A DNA stretch of 64,000 nt from Tepidamorphaceae bacterium (GCA_028289445.1 JANQPO010000020.1:105665-169664), one strand, 5' to 3'; counted from the first letter of the stretch, positions 27,135 through 36,298 are shown. The notes: a model not told the origin generated them from the letters alone. Translations and numbers: made by a program.

Positions 27135-28148
27135 CTACGATTCGCCGCCGAACTTCGCGATGAGCGCTGCGCCTTCGTCACCGGCCTGCTTCGTCCACTC
27201 CTCGACCATCGTGCCGCCGATGGCGACAAGTGCGGAACGCAGAGCATCGGACGGCGGCGCGACAGCGATGCCGTTGTCGGAAAGGCCCTTGGTTTTTTCA
27301 GAGGTCTCGGCCATCGATGCCGCCCAGCCACGCTCTTCCGCCGCCTCGGCGGCCGCCAGAATCGAGGCTTTGAGATCGTCGTCGAGCTTATCGAAGACAG
27401 ATTTGTTCATCACCACGATGTTCTTGGGCAGCCAAGCCTGAACGTCGTAGTAGTTAGACAGATAGTCCCAGGCCTTGTTGTTGTATCCGGTCGAAGGTGA
27501 GGTCACCATGGCGTCGACGCGGCCGGTCGAGAACGCCTGTCCCAGATCGGCGACTTCGACCTGTGTTGGAACGGCGTTGGCCAGCTGTGCCAGTCGTTCG
27601 GTGGCGGCGTTATAGGCCCGGAACTTCAGGCCCGAAAGTGCCTCGATTGAAGCCACTTCGCGGTTAGCATACAGCCCCTGCGGCGGCCATGGCACCGCAT
27701 ACAGAACCATCAGTCCTTCGCGATCGAGCAGCGCCTCGACCGTCGGGCGAGTCACCGTCCAGAGCTTGCGCGCGTCTTCATAGCTCGTCGCCAGGAACGG
27801 AATGGAATCAATGCCGAAGATCGGGTTCTCGTTCGAAAGCCTGGAGAGCAGAAACTCGCCGATCGGCGCTTGTCCGGTGCGCACGGCGTTCTTGATCTCG
27901 GGATGCTTGAAAAGGGATCCTGAGGAATGAACGACAATCGAAACATTCCCGCCCGTCTTCGCCTCGATGTCTTTAGCGAATTGCAGGTGATTGAGCGTAT
28001 GGAAGTTGTTGTCTCCATACGGAACCGGCATGTTCCAGGTTTCTTTGGAGGCCACTATCGATGTCGTGACCAGGCCACCGGCTGCAGCCGTGAGCGCGCC
28101 GGTCGCTGCGAGCGCAACTACGCGCCGCCGGGTGATCTGTGGTGCCAT
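27135..28148 (-). CDS. TRAP transporter binding protein (DctP), Tat signal
   Basis: The 337-residue protein begins with APQITRRRVVALAATGAL, a twin-arginine-type signal, which is less common than a Sec signal for DctP proteins. The mature part has the family pattern, including FRAYNAATERLAQLANAVPT and GRVDAMVTSPSTGYN around the substrate-binding arginine. The ATG at 28148 is preferred to the one 3 codons upstream because GAGG then lies about 8 bp before it. The ligand is probably a carboxylate, not specified by the context. Confidence 0.92.
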   Translation of the reverse strand: MAPQITRRRVVALAATGALTAAAGGLVTTSIVASKETWNMPVPYGDNNFHTLNHLQFAKDIEAKTGGNVSIVVHSSGSLFKHPEIKNAVRTGQAPIGEFLLSRLSNENPIFGIDSIPFLATSYEDARKLWTVTRPTVEALLDREGLMVLYAVPWPPQGLYANREVASIEALSGLKFRAYNAATERLAQLANAVPTQVEVADLGQAFSTGRVDAMVTSPSTGYNNKAWDYLSNYYDVQAWLPKNIVVMNKSVFDKLDDDLKASILAAAEAAEERGWAASMAETSEKTKGLSDNGIAVAPPSDALRSALVAIGGTMVEEWTKQAGDEGAALIAKFGGES

Positions 28149-28313
28149 TGTCAACATCCTCGGTTTGTCAGGTTAAACTCAGACGTACCGCCCCGCACAA
28201 CTGAGAAGCTCGGTGCAAATCGGCGTTCGTAAGCGACGCGCAATTTGTCTCTGCACCGGTCTAATTCGCTATTCTTGAAAAGGTTCGTCATCGCGACTGC
28301 TCGGCTCAACATC

Positions 28314-28571
28314 CTATGCCGAAATCTTCTCCGGCGCGTCATCGCCAAATGAGACGCCCTTTGAAATCAGGAGCTTACGCATGTCTCCCAGGTTCTGCAT
28401 GCTAACCATTTCCGACATGGTGAAACGGATGTTGAATGCCGTCTCGACGGCCAGAATTAGCTCAATGTGGCAAAGAGAATCCCAGTTCGGCGTATTCAAC
28501 GCATTGGATTCTTCGCTCAACGTGTTCGGGTCGATCTTAAGGACGCCGGCGATGACCTCATAAAGCTGCAT
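28314..28571 (-). CDS. acyl carrier protein (DltC-like carrier)
   Basis: The 85-residue carrier protein has the four-helix pattern with the phosphopantetheine serine in NWDSLCHIELI (Ser32). A holo-ACP synthase encoded elsewhere must activate it. It is not the fatty-acid ACP, whose gene normally lies with fabD/fabG/fabF. AGGAG lies about 8 bp before the start. It is the last gene of a four-gene operon with an aminoacyl:carrier-protein-ligase-like fragment, an MBOAT acyltransferase and an SGNH fusion protein. It probably carries the group transferred by the MBOAT protein. Confidence 0.9.
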   Translation of the reverse strand: MQLYEVIAGVLKIDPNTLSEESNALNTPNWDSLCHIELILAVETAFNIRFTMSEMVSMQNLGDMRKLLISKGVSFGDDAPEKISA

Positions 28572-28638
28572 TTCATTACTCCTGTGAGAAATCTCTGGTG
28601 CTCCACCGAATTTCCATCAGCGGAAGCCAGCCTAACTC

Positions 28639-29136
28639 CTAAGCGAATACCTCATTGCGGACGTCCGCAGGCCAGCGCTCGGGCTCAAACCCGTGCTGCG
28701 TGAACGCGGCCAGAACCCATCGTTCGATTCCGAGACCGACGCAGCCGCTCAAGGCGGGTTCGCCATCGGTGTCGTGGATGTCGAAGCTCTTGCCGAAATC
28801 ATGCAGCCGGCCGCGCTCAGCGAAACCCTCGTTCACCTTCTCCTGGTAGGGGCCGGGATCCGTGCGTGTGTTCTCGAAAAACACCTTAACATCGAAGCCG
28901 GAAACCTGTTTGACCATCACGTCCAAGAACCGGCTGGCCTTGTCGACGGTCGCTTCGAGATCATCGCTCGACATCAGGAAAACGGTCGCGATTCTGCGAT
29001 CATCATCGACCGCGATACGGTCAATGTTCGGAGAAACGAACACGGATTCCTTGGCGATGTCGGACGCGATTTCATCGTCGACTTCGCGTGCTAGCTCCAA
29101 GACCGCTGTCATTGAGCCGGCAAGCTGGGTGTTCAA
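28639..29136 (-). CDS. amino acid:carrier-protein ligase-like protein, short
   Basis: The 165-residue product starts with TTG, supported by GGGAGGGGG about 6 bp upstream. Its C-terminal half has GRLHDFGKSFDIHDTDGEPA and SGCVGLGIERWVLAAF (Cys132, Arg139). This fits motif 3 of class II synthetases and the last zinc cysteine of the amino acid:[carrier protein] ligases, which are seryl-tRNA-synthetase-like enzymes known from Bradyrhizobium and Agrobacterium. Those have about 300 or more residues; here motif 1 and most of motif 2 are missing, and the N-terminal half is not recognised. It lies between the MBOAT and carrier genes. It may be a minimal enzyme, a carrier-binding subunit or a decayed ligase. 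Confidence 0.7.
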   Translation of the reverse strand: MNTQLAGSMTAVLELAREVDDEIASDIAKESVFVSPNIDRIAVDDDRRIATVFLMSSDDLEATVDKASRFLDVMVKQVSGFDVKVFFENTRTDPGPYQEKVNEGFAERGRLHDFGKSFDIHDTDGEPALSGCVGLGIERWVLAAFTQHGFEPERWPADVRNEVFA

Positions 29137-29169
29137 GAGTGCCCCCTCCCTAATGTCCGGTCGGCATTA

Positions 29170-30687
29170 TCAGAACTGGTAGTAAAGAAATGACGAATCC
29201 GCGCCGATATTCGTGAACGCGATCAGGAGGATCACGGCGCCGACCGCCGACCAGCCCCACGTTGGGCGCCACTGGATGCGGCGGGCGGCTTTCGAGAAGC
29301 TTTCCGGCATCGGATCGATGCTGACCCAGGTGTGGGAGAGAATCTCCTGCGTATTCGGTGCCATAAGCACGATCGCGCCGAGCAAGGCGATCAGCGGCAC
29401 GACGTCGGCCACCTGAAGAGCGACCATCGCGGTCGCCGTCTCGACGCCGCCCAGTCCCAATCCCCACATCGACGTGAGCATCACCAGCGCCGTCGAGACG
29501 TCGGGCGCGCGGAAAATTGCCAAACCGCTGACGACAACGGACATCGTCAGAGCCCACGCAACAAGCGACGGTAGTTTCGGCAGGTTGAATTGTTTCCAGC
29601 CATTGTTCACCGCGATCGCGAGACCGTGCAACAGACCGTACAACGCAAAGGTCCAGCCCGATCCGTGCCAAACGCCGGCAACGAACATTGTGAAGACCAC
29701 CGGCCAACCACCGGTCACCATGAACCGCGCGATCGGCCCACAATTGCCGGCAGCCGCCCGGCGCATCCCGTTCATTGCCATTGGCGAATACACGAACTTC
29801 GTGAAGAAGCGCGTCATCGTGATGTGCCAGCGCTGCCAGAACTCTGAAATGCTGGTCGCCTTGAATGGGGAATTGAAGTTCAGCGGTAGTTTGATACCGA
29901 AGATTATTCCGAGCCCAACTGCCATGTCTGAGTAGCCGGAAAAATCGAAATAGAGCTGCAAAGTGTAGCTAAGCGAGCCAAGCCAGGCCGTCATCATGTC
30001 GACCGACTGTCCTGCTGCGACGCCATTGAACGCGACGTCGGCATAAGGTGCGATGGTGTCCGCAAGCACGACCTTCTTGAAAAGGCCCATAGCGAAGAGC
30101 GTCAGGCCCACGGCCAAGCGACGCACATCGACCGCAGAATCGTTGCGATCTTGCATCTGGTCGAAGAACTCACGCTGCAGAACCAGAGGTCCGGCGGTCA
30201 CGCAGGGAAAGAACGACGCAAAAACCAGATACTTGACGAAGGGCTGCTCTTCGGCCTGCCCGCTGTGGGCTTCGACGAGATAGCCGATTTGGATGAATGT
30301 ATAGAACGAGATCCCGATCGGCAGAATGATGTCGACGTGCGAGAAGCCCAGACCCGAGATCTGGTTGGTTATGTCGATGAGAAAGTTTGAGTACTTGAAG
30401 TAGGCAAGCGCCGCAATGTTCCCGAAAACGCTTAGCCCCAGCAGCCAACCCGCAGGCTTTCCGGACTTGGTCGCTCCGATAAGAAACCGCCCAATGACAT
30501 AGTTCGTGGCCACGGAGGCGAAAAGGATCGTGACCAGCGCGAAGCTTAGCTGGGCGTAGAAAACGAGCGAAGCCAAGCCCAAGACCGCGAACGCCGATTG
30601 CCAGCCGCCGAAACGTTGAGCCAGCGCGAAAACGATGAACGTCAAAGGCAAGAAGATGAGAATGAACTCATAGGAACTGAAAACCAC
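29170..30687 (-). CDS. MBOAT family O-acyltransferase (AlgI/DltB-like)
   Basis: The 505-residue membrane protein starts with GTG (GGAG about 9 bp before it) and has about 10-12 hydrophobic segments. MBOAT landmarks are YFDFSGYSDMAVGLG, FWQRWHITMTRFF and the catalytic histidine in VAGVWHGSGWTFALYG (His341). Such proteins move an acyl or aminoacyl group from a cytoplasmic donor to a polymer outside the membrane. The adjacent carrier-protein gene makes DltB the nearest functional model; AlgI of alginate acetylation is the nearest in sequence style. The acceptor polymer is unknown. Confidence 0.92.
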   Translation of the reverse strand: MVFSSYEFILIFLPLTFIVFALAQRFGGWQSAFAVLGLASLVFYAQLSFALVTILFASVATNYVIGRFLIGATKSGKPAGWLLGLSVFGNIAALAYFKYSNFLIDITNQISGLGFSHVDIILPIGISFYTFIQIGYLVEAHSGQAEEQPFVKYLVFASFFPCVTAGPLVLQREFFDQMQDRNDSAVDVRRLAVGLTLFAMGLFKKVVLADTIAPYADVAFNGVAAGQSVDMMTAWLGSLSYTLQLYFDFSGYSDMAVGLGIIFGIKLPLNFNSPFKATSISEFWQRWHITMTRFFTKFVYSPMAMNGMRRAAAGNCGPIARFMVTGGWPVVFTMFVAGVWHGSGWTFALYGLLHGLAIAVNNGWKQFNLPKLPSLVAWALTMSVVVSGLAIFRAPDVSTALVMLTSMWGLGLGGVETATAMVALQVADVVPLIALLGAIVLMAPNTQEILSHTWVSIDPMPESFSKAARRIQWRPTWGWSAVGAVILLIAFTNIGADSSFLYYQF

Positions 30688-30700
30688 GATCTTGCTCCTC

Positions 30701-33184
30701 TCAGCTCACCGGGCCGCGCAGGGCGCCTGGATCGTTCAGCAAGTTGTAGTGATCAAGCAACATGCCGAGGCAGGTGGGATTGCCGTGTTCTGCGTCGATA
30801 TACATGTCAGCCGTGCAGCCGACCTGCTCGGGAGCGAAACCGCCGATGATATCGAGACCATACTTTTCAGCCCAAAGCCGGGTCTGCTCTTCCACCCGCC
30901 GGAGGCCGTCCATGTAGGGGCTCCCCTGCACAGCATCCCAGAAGATCGGATTGAACTGGGGATGGGCGAGCGTGACCTTGACGCCTTGTTCCTGAAGGAA
31001 GGTCAAAAGCGCATCGATGTGCTCGACGCCCTTGGGATCGATTTTCGGCGGATTGTTGCGTTTCGCTTCTGCGAAGGCGAGCGCTTCGCGCCGAGCGCGC
31101 TCCTGCGAGAACAGATGCTGATGTTCTGCCGACCATAGAATGGAGCCACCCGGCAGCAGCGTATCCAATGCTTCGAAATGGCGTAGGTCAGAGGCGTGCG
31201 GTTGTTCCTGCGCCATCAATTGTCGTGACGCATGGGTCCACAGCAGCGGCAAGGAAACGAGTTCACGCCAGGTCTGCACCGGCAGCGTCTCCCAATAGCT
31301 CTGCGCCTCCAAACCGAGATGGTCGGCCATCTTGCGGTAGTATTTGATGCCCGGCAGCCAGAGGAAATCAGTCCGATCGCGGATCGGGGTCAGCAAGTTG
31401 TCGCGAATGGTGATGATCATTTCCTTCGGCATTTTGCCGTGCCGCATATACATCTCGACCATCGCGAGCATGTCTTCGTAATAGTCGCGGTGAACGTGGG
31501 AGTTGTAGAAGGTCTTGTTGCGGACCAGATATGTGTGCGCCTCCTGCCAATGGCTGGCACCCAGCACCACCACGTCCGGCACTTCAGGCATACGCTCGAT
31601 CGTTGCGTCGCGCAGATCGCGAATATTGATGTTGAGATCAAAGACCGCGAAGTTCTGCCCGGCAATATGGGCATCGGCGACTCTTTCGATTAGCTGCTGA
31701 TCGAACAGCATCGGCGCGAAGTACTTGTTCGCCTGCCACACCGCTCCAGCGCCCACGATGAACAATACAAGGAAGCCCATCACATAACGCCGGGCGAGCA
31801 GCCCCATGTCTTCCAGCTCATCCTGGAGATCATCGAGGTGTTTCTGCAGATCAATCTGCAGCCCTACGAACCGTTCGATCCGCATCCGCAGACGGTCGTT
31901 GGCGTCGAGCGGCTCGGCTGCCATTTCTGGCTCAGCAGAGTCTGAAGCGTACTCTGCATCGAAGGGCTCCGGTTCCCAACGCAAGGCCGCTGAACCATCC
32001 GTCATCAGCACAGGCGTGGCAGAACCGGGCGCCGGTGAAGCGCTGGCGACCGCTGCGCCTGCCCATCCGTGAGCAGGTTCGGGTGCGGGCATCGCATGTT
32101 GGATCGCATGACTGCCGACAGATAGGAGAGCACCCGCTCGACCCGCGCCCGGAGCATCGCCACCTAGCCCGAAGCCTGAGCCAAATTGCTCATTTGGTAA
32201 TTCGCCATCCGATATGGGCTTGTCACGATCGGGTATGGAATCGTCGCCGGAGGTACTCGTGCTTCGTCCGCTCCCGAACATCAAGTCGAAGAGAAATGGC
32301 GCGAAAAACATTGGGATCTGGCAGACGCCGACAAACACGGACAAATCGTAGTCAACGCTGCTGGCGACCAAGCCATAGGTCAGGCCGACATTGCGGAAGC
32401 TTGCCAGGATGCTCACTGTCAACGCGACGTCGCTGTTGTACTTCGACATAATTATGCGGGTGAGGAGCAGCGAGATGAATGACACAAAGATGGCCAGGCC
32501 GAGGTAGCGCAGAATCTTTCCGGGCTCCTCAGACAGGGCAAGCGCGGCCTTTTCCTCAATAGCGAAGCAGAAGATCAGGAGCGCGGCGATCGAGCCCCAC
32601 CGCCCGATCTTTTCCAGACTTCCCGCATAATTTTTCCCGCTTTTGGCAACAAATGCGCGCAGGAAAAATAGAATCAATATCGGAACGACGAGGAATATGA
32701 ATATTCTTTGTGCAAAAATATCGAACTCTATTACGGTATTGCTATCATTAAACAGCCAAAATGGGATGAATATCGAAATCGGCGCCACAAACGTCGAAAC
32801 GATGACGCTTTGCATAGCAATCTTATGATTCAGGCCCATCAGTTGCACGAGAGTCGGCGACGCAAAAAGCGAACCGCTGGCCAGAATGACGAGCATCAGA
32901 AACAGCGTGTGGCTATCGACTCCCATGAACTGCCCGATCGCCAAGACCACGCCCGGCAGCATGAGCTGTTGCCAAAACACGAGGCGCGGCACCACAGGGT
33001 GCAGCTTGCGAAGCTCGGACAATTCGTGTCCCGCATAAGGAACAAGCGAAAACACGACGAGAAAAAACAATGCGTGAAAGAGATAGGGTGCGAAAAAGTC
33101 AGCGACGCCTGGAACGGAAATGGCGACCAACGTACCGATCGCTATAATAAGACCGCCGATGGTCTTTTCTTCTTCTGTACTCAT
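30701..33184 (-). CDS. polytopic membrane domain fused to an SGNH/DltD-like domain
   Basis: The 827-residue product has three parts. Residues 1-310 have about ten hydrophobic segments and resemble the bile acid:sodium symporter (SBF/BASS) fold, though this is tentative. Residues 310-470 are a Gly/Ala/Ser/Pro-rich linker that ends in a heptad-like stretch (QIDLQKHLDDLQDELEDMG). After one more membrane segment near 472-490, residues 535-827 form an SGNH-like domain. It has VVLGASHWQEA (Ser544 in a GAS variant of the GDS block), an Asn in ITIRDNLLTP, and DAEHGNP with Asp797 and His800. AlgX/AlgJ and DltD have comparable domains. It heads the operon, 13 bp from the MBOAT gene. Confidence 0.75.
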   Translation of the reverse strand: MSTEEEKTIGGLIIAIGTLVAISVPGVADFFAPYLFHALFFLVVFSLVPYAGHELSELRKLHPVVPRLVFWQQLMLPGVVLAIGQFMGVDSHTLFLMLVILASGSLFASPTLVQLMGLNHKIAMQSVIVSTFVAPISIFIPFWLFNDSNTVIEFDIFAQRIFIFLVVPILILFFLRAFVAKSGKNYAGSLEKIGRWGSIAALLIFCFAIEEKAALALSEEPGKILRYLGLAIFVSFISLLLTRIIMSKYNSDVALTVSILASFRNVGLTYGLVASSVDYDLSVFVGVCQIPMFFAPFLFDLMFGSGRSTSTSGDDSIPDRDKPISDGELPNEQFGSGFGLGGDAPGAGRAGALLSVGSHAIQHAMPAPEPAHGWAGAAVASASPAPGSATPVLMTDGSAALRWEPEPFDAEYASDSAEPEMAAEPLDANDRLRMRIERFVGLQIDLQKHLDDLQDELEDMGLLARRYVMGFLVLFIVGAGAVWQANKYFAPMLFDQQLIERVADAHIAGQNFAVFDLNINIRDLRDATIERMPEVPDVVVLGASHWQEAHTYLVRNKTFYNSHVHRDYYEDMLAMVEMYMRHGKMPKEMIITIRDNLLTPIRDRTDFLWLPGIKYYRKMADHLGLEAQSYWETLPVQTWRELVSLPLLWTHASRQLMAQEQPHASDLRHFEALDTLLPGGSILWSAEHQHLFSQERARREALAFAEAKRNNPPKIDPKGVEHIDALLTFLQEQGVKVTLAHPQFNPIFWDAVQGSPYMDGLRRVEEQTRLWAEKYGLDIIGGFAPEQVGCTADMYIDAEHGNPTCLGMLLDHYNLLNDPGALRGPVS

Positions 33185-33389
33185 GACGCAGATACTCAGA
33201 TTACTAACTGGAACTAAACACTGATAACTTCACACGATGGTGTATTCGTGAGTTCGAATAGTTTGTCGACGAGCGTGATGATGACCAAGGAATTATCTTA
33301 TACTATCAAATAGTTACTCAAAGGTGTATTGGTCGTATTAAGGGAATATAAACTCTAGAAGACTAAATCCTAAGGCCGGGACAATTCGA
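33185..33389. promoter_or_regulatory. divergent promoter region, surface operon/histidine kinase
   Basis: This 205-bp AT-rich region separates the SGNH-fusion operon (minus) from the histidine-kinase genes (plus). It should hold both promoters. A weak palindrome ACTAT-caa-ATAGT lies at 33302-33314. No stronger site was recognised. Confidence 0.5.
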
Positions 33390-35399
33390 TTGGCGGGCAG
33401 CTCACCTCACATGGCGGACAGCGCATATGAATTGGAAGTTGAAGACGCTTCCGATGTACCGAGCGAAGATGACTTTGTGAGCGCCGTGCTTGACGGCGTC
33501 GATTTCGGGCTCGCCATTTTCGACAACGATCTCAACCTGCTCGCGGCCAACGACCAGTACTACTTTCTCTGCGGTTACGAGGCGGAGGCATTTCCGTCAG
33601 GGACGCATCTGCGTGAAATGATCGCTGAATCGCTGCGCCGAAGTGATCTGGCGCCGGCGGAAATCGACGCGACGATAAAGACGACCATGCTGCGGCTCAA
33701 GGTCGGCGGCACGCAGCAGTTTGTATTTCGTACGGCAGCCGACCGGACGATCCTTGTCACGCGCTGCCGCAACGGAAAAGGCCAACTCGTCGAGACCGTT
33801 CAGGAACGGGCGACGACCGATCGCGATGCGCATGCCACAGATCGGCTTCGGCAGATGGCCGAAACCGCCCATACGCGAATGATGCATGCCCTGAATGCGA
33901 TGAGCGACGGCTTCGCACTCTATGATTCCTCAGACCGGCTCATTTTCTATAATCAAAGATTTGTCGAGCTGAATTCCGGCCTGTCGGACCTAATCAAGCC
34001 GGGCGCCTCCTTTGAGATGCTCATTAAGAACGGCGCGGTTCGCAATGCTTTCAAAACGCATGGCATGGACGCGCAGACCTATATCCACTGGCGGTTGCAA
34101 CAACACTTCAGCCCCGGCGAAGTTCACGAGCACGAACTCGCCGACGGTCGATGGATCCGCACGCTTGAGCAATCCACCGAGGATGGTGGAACCGTCTGCA
34201 CGCAGACCGACGTCACGGAGATCAAAAAGCGCGAGCAGGAGATCGTGCGCATCTCCGGCGCACTCGATACGACCGCCGATCAGCTGAACGAAGCCCTGAA
34301 CAACATGATCCAGGGCCTTTGCATGTTCGACAACAACCAAAAGCTAATCGTTTGCAACAATCAGTATCTGGAGATGTACGGATTCTCGCCTGATGTCGTA
34401 AAGCCGGGCATCTCGATATCGGATGTCATGCGCTACAGTATTTCCCTCGGGAACTATCGTGACGAAGACGCACAGGCGGCGCTCAAGGCACGCCATGACC
34501 CCAGCAAGCTAAAGAAGCGCACGACCATCAAACAGCATTTGCGCGACGGGCGAGTCATTGCCGTTATGAATGAACCGATGGCGAATGGCGGAACGATTGC
34601 GACCTATCAGGACATCACGGCGCTCGAACGCCACGAAGCCAAACTGATTGCCTATACGCGGAAACTGGAGATCTCCAACCGCGAACTCCAGGACTTCGCT
34701 TACGTTGCCTCGCACGACCTGCAGGAGCCGCTTCGTAAGATTGAAGCGTTCGGCGATCGGCTTGTTCAAAAGTACGGCGATCAGATTCCCGACGATGGCA
34801 AAATGTTCGTCGATCGGATGCAAAATGCCGCCAAGCGCATGCGACAGCTCATCAACGATCTGCTGAGCTATTCTCGTGTCACGACAAAGGCGAAGCCTTT
34901 CGTTCCGGTCAATATGTCGGAGACCGTCTACGGCGTGGTCGCGGACCTGCAAATCTCAATCCAAGAAACCGATGCCGTTATCGAAATCGGCCAGCTGCCG
35001 ACAATCGATGCTGACCGAACCCAGATGCGTCAGCTGTTCCAGAACCTCCTCACCAATGCACTAAAGTACAAAAAGCCTGACACCCGGCCCGAAGTGAACA
35101 TTTCCGCCGAGAGTTTCTCCAGAGCAGGCGAATCCGATCTATCGCAAGAGTTTTGGCGCTTCACGATCACCGACAACGGCATCGGGTTCGATAACCAATA
35201 CAAAGACCAAATCTTCAAAATCTTCCAGCGCTTACACGGCAGAATGGAATACGAGGGCACTGGCATTGGCCTGGCGACATGCCGAAAGATCGTGGAGCGG
35301 CACTTTGGCCGTATCGACGCAGACGGCGTGCCCGACGAGGGAGCGACCTTCATCGTCGAACTGCCGGCAGTGCAAACCGCTGAAGAGGACGACGAATGA
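33390..35399 (+). CDS. sensor histidine kinase with three PAS domains
   Basis: The 669-residue soluble kinase has no membrane segment. It has three PAS-type modules, about residues 20-135, 155-280 and 295-410; the last two share an N-x-M-x-G/D-G-x-x-x-x-D pattern. The dimerisation/phosphoacceptor site is ASHDLQEPLRKIEAF with His442. The ATPase domain has N-box QNLLTNALKYK, G1 DNGIGFD and G2 GTGIGLATCRKI. The frame starts with TTG at 33390; an ATG at 33411 is an alternative. It overlaps the response-regulator gene by 4 bp, its direct partner. Confidence 0.92.
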   Translation: MAGSSPHMADSAYELEVEDASDVPSEDDFVSAVLDGVDFGLAIFDNDLNLLAANDQYYFLCGYEAEAFPSGTHLREMIAESLRRSDLAPAEIDATIKTTMLRLKVGGTQQFVFRTAADRTILVTRCRNGKGQLVETVQERATTDRDAHATDRLRQMAETAHTRMMHALNAMSDGFALYDSSDRLIFYNQRFVELNSGLSDLIKPGASFEMLIKNGAVRNAFKTHGMDAQTYIHWRLQQHFSPGEVHEHELADGRWIRTLEQSTEDGGTVCTQTDVTEIKKREQEIVRISGALDTTADQLNEALNNMIQGLCMFDNNQKLIVCNNQYLEMYGFSPDVVKPGISISDVMRYSISLGNYRDEDAQAALKARHDPSKLKKRTTIKQHLRDGRVIAVMNEPMANGGTIATYQDITALERHEAKLIAYTRKLEISNRELQDFAYVASHDLQEPLRKIEAFGDRLVQKYGDQIPDDGKMFVDRMQNAAKRMRQLINDLLSYSRVTTKAKPFVPVNMSETVYGVVADLQISIQETDAVIEIGQLPTIDADRTQMRQLFQNLLTNALKYKKPDTRPEVNISAESFSRAGESDLSQEFWRFTITDNGIGFDNQYKDQIFKIFQRLHGRMEYEGTGIGLATCRKIVERHFGRIDADGVPDEGATFIVELPAVQTAEEDDE

Positions 35400-35854
35400 T
35401 GACGGGGACCAAACCAATTCGAATTGTAATCGCAGACGACGACGCCGACGACCGAATTCTGATTGGCGACGCGTTCGAAGAGGCCCGCCTGAAAAATCCG
35501 GTCGACTTCGTCGAGGACGGTATCGAGTTGCTACAATATCTGCGTCACGAGGGCGACTATACCCATCTCACCGATGACTGCATGCCCGGACTCATACTTC
35601 TTGACTTGAATATGCCGCGCATGGATGGCCGGTCGGCTCTAGAGGAAATCCGCAAAGACGAGAAGCTTCGGAGGATTCCGGTGGTCGTGCTCACCACCTC
35701 TAAGTCCGAAGAAGATATACTAAAGACCTACAATCTGGGTGTTAACTCATTCATTACCAAACCCGTAACTTTCGAAAATCTGTGTGAAGTCATCCAGGTG
35801 ATCAGCAAATACTGGATTGAGATTGTAGCGCTTCCACATGACTACGACGCCTAG
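35396..35854 (+). CDS. single-domain response regulator (Rcp1-like)
   Basis: The 152-residue protein is a lone receiver domain: acidic pocket IVIADDDADD, phosphoacceptor Asp70 in LILLDLNMPRMDG, and Lys122 in FITKPVTF. It lacks an output domain, as in cyanobacterial Rcp1 and similar partners of SHDLQEPLR-type kinases, so it should act by protein contact or as a phosphate shuttle. Its ATGA overlap with the kinase gene makes the pair certain. Confidence 0.93.
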   Translation: MMTGTKPIRIVIADDDADDRILIGDAFEEARLKNPVDFVEDGIELLQYLRHEGDYTHLTDDCMPGLILLDLNMPRMDGRSALEEIRKDEKLRRIPVVVLTTSKSEEDILKTYNLGVNSFITKPVTFENLCEVIQVISKYWIEIVALPHDYDA

Positions 35855-36109
35855 GATCAAGGCACTGAACTAGCATTCGTCATTGCACACAAACCGCAGG
35901 CTGTCTGATTGTCCCACGGTTGAGGCGGCGCGCTCGGCAAGCGATCGTCGCCGGGCGATGCGTCTGGCAAACAGGCTTCTGCGTGAGATAAAACGCGCTT
36001 AACGAAGTATTACTTGATTCCAAGACATTTAAACTGAATTCACCTTCAATATTTACGTCGAATTTGCATGATTGCGGTAGGCTCCCTCAAATTTTGGGAG
36101 GACGGTGTG

Positions 36110-36256
36110 ATGCAAGCGGACTTCTTGCTTCATAAGTGTGGGCGGCTTCTGGCCGCCATGAGAGCGGTGGGTTGCTGCCCGGTCAGTTTCTTTCGTCTTA
36201 TGGCCGAGGCAACGAACTGTGACGATGGTCACAACTGCCCTGATCGTTCGCTTTAG
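36110..36256 (+). CDS. possible 48-residue small protein
   Basis: The ATG at 36110 is preceded by GGGAGGA about 8 bp upstream, a good ribosome-binding site. The peptide has five cysteines, including GCCP and NCDDGHNC, and no signal peptide or known domain. The cysteine pairs could bind metal. The only supports are the ribosome-binding site and composition. Confidence 0.25.
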   Translation: MQADFLLHKCGRLLAAMRAVGCCPVSFFRLMAEATNCDDGHNCPDRSL

Positions 36257-36298
36257 CCGTTAGACGCGGGCGCATCAGAAGATCGGGGCGTTCCAGGC

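Noticed and set aside
29170..30687. Reading the MBOAT gene as part of an alginate acetylation cluster
   Set aside because: No alg genes (algD, alg8, alg44, algG, algL) are nearby, and the adjacent carrier-protein gene fits a Dlt-type donor better.
30692..31693. Plus-strand frames antisense to the SGNH fusion gene
   Set aside because: No ribosome-binding sites or domains; the opposite strand carries a recognisable SGNH domain with catalytic residues.
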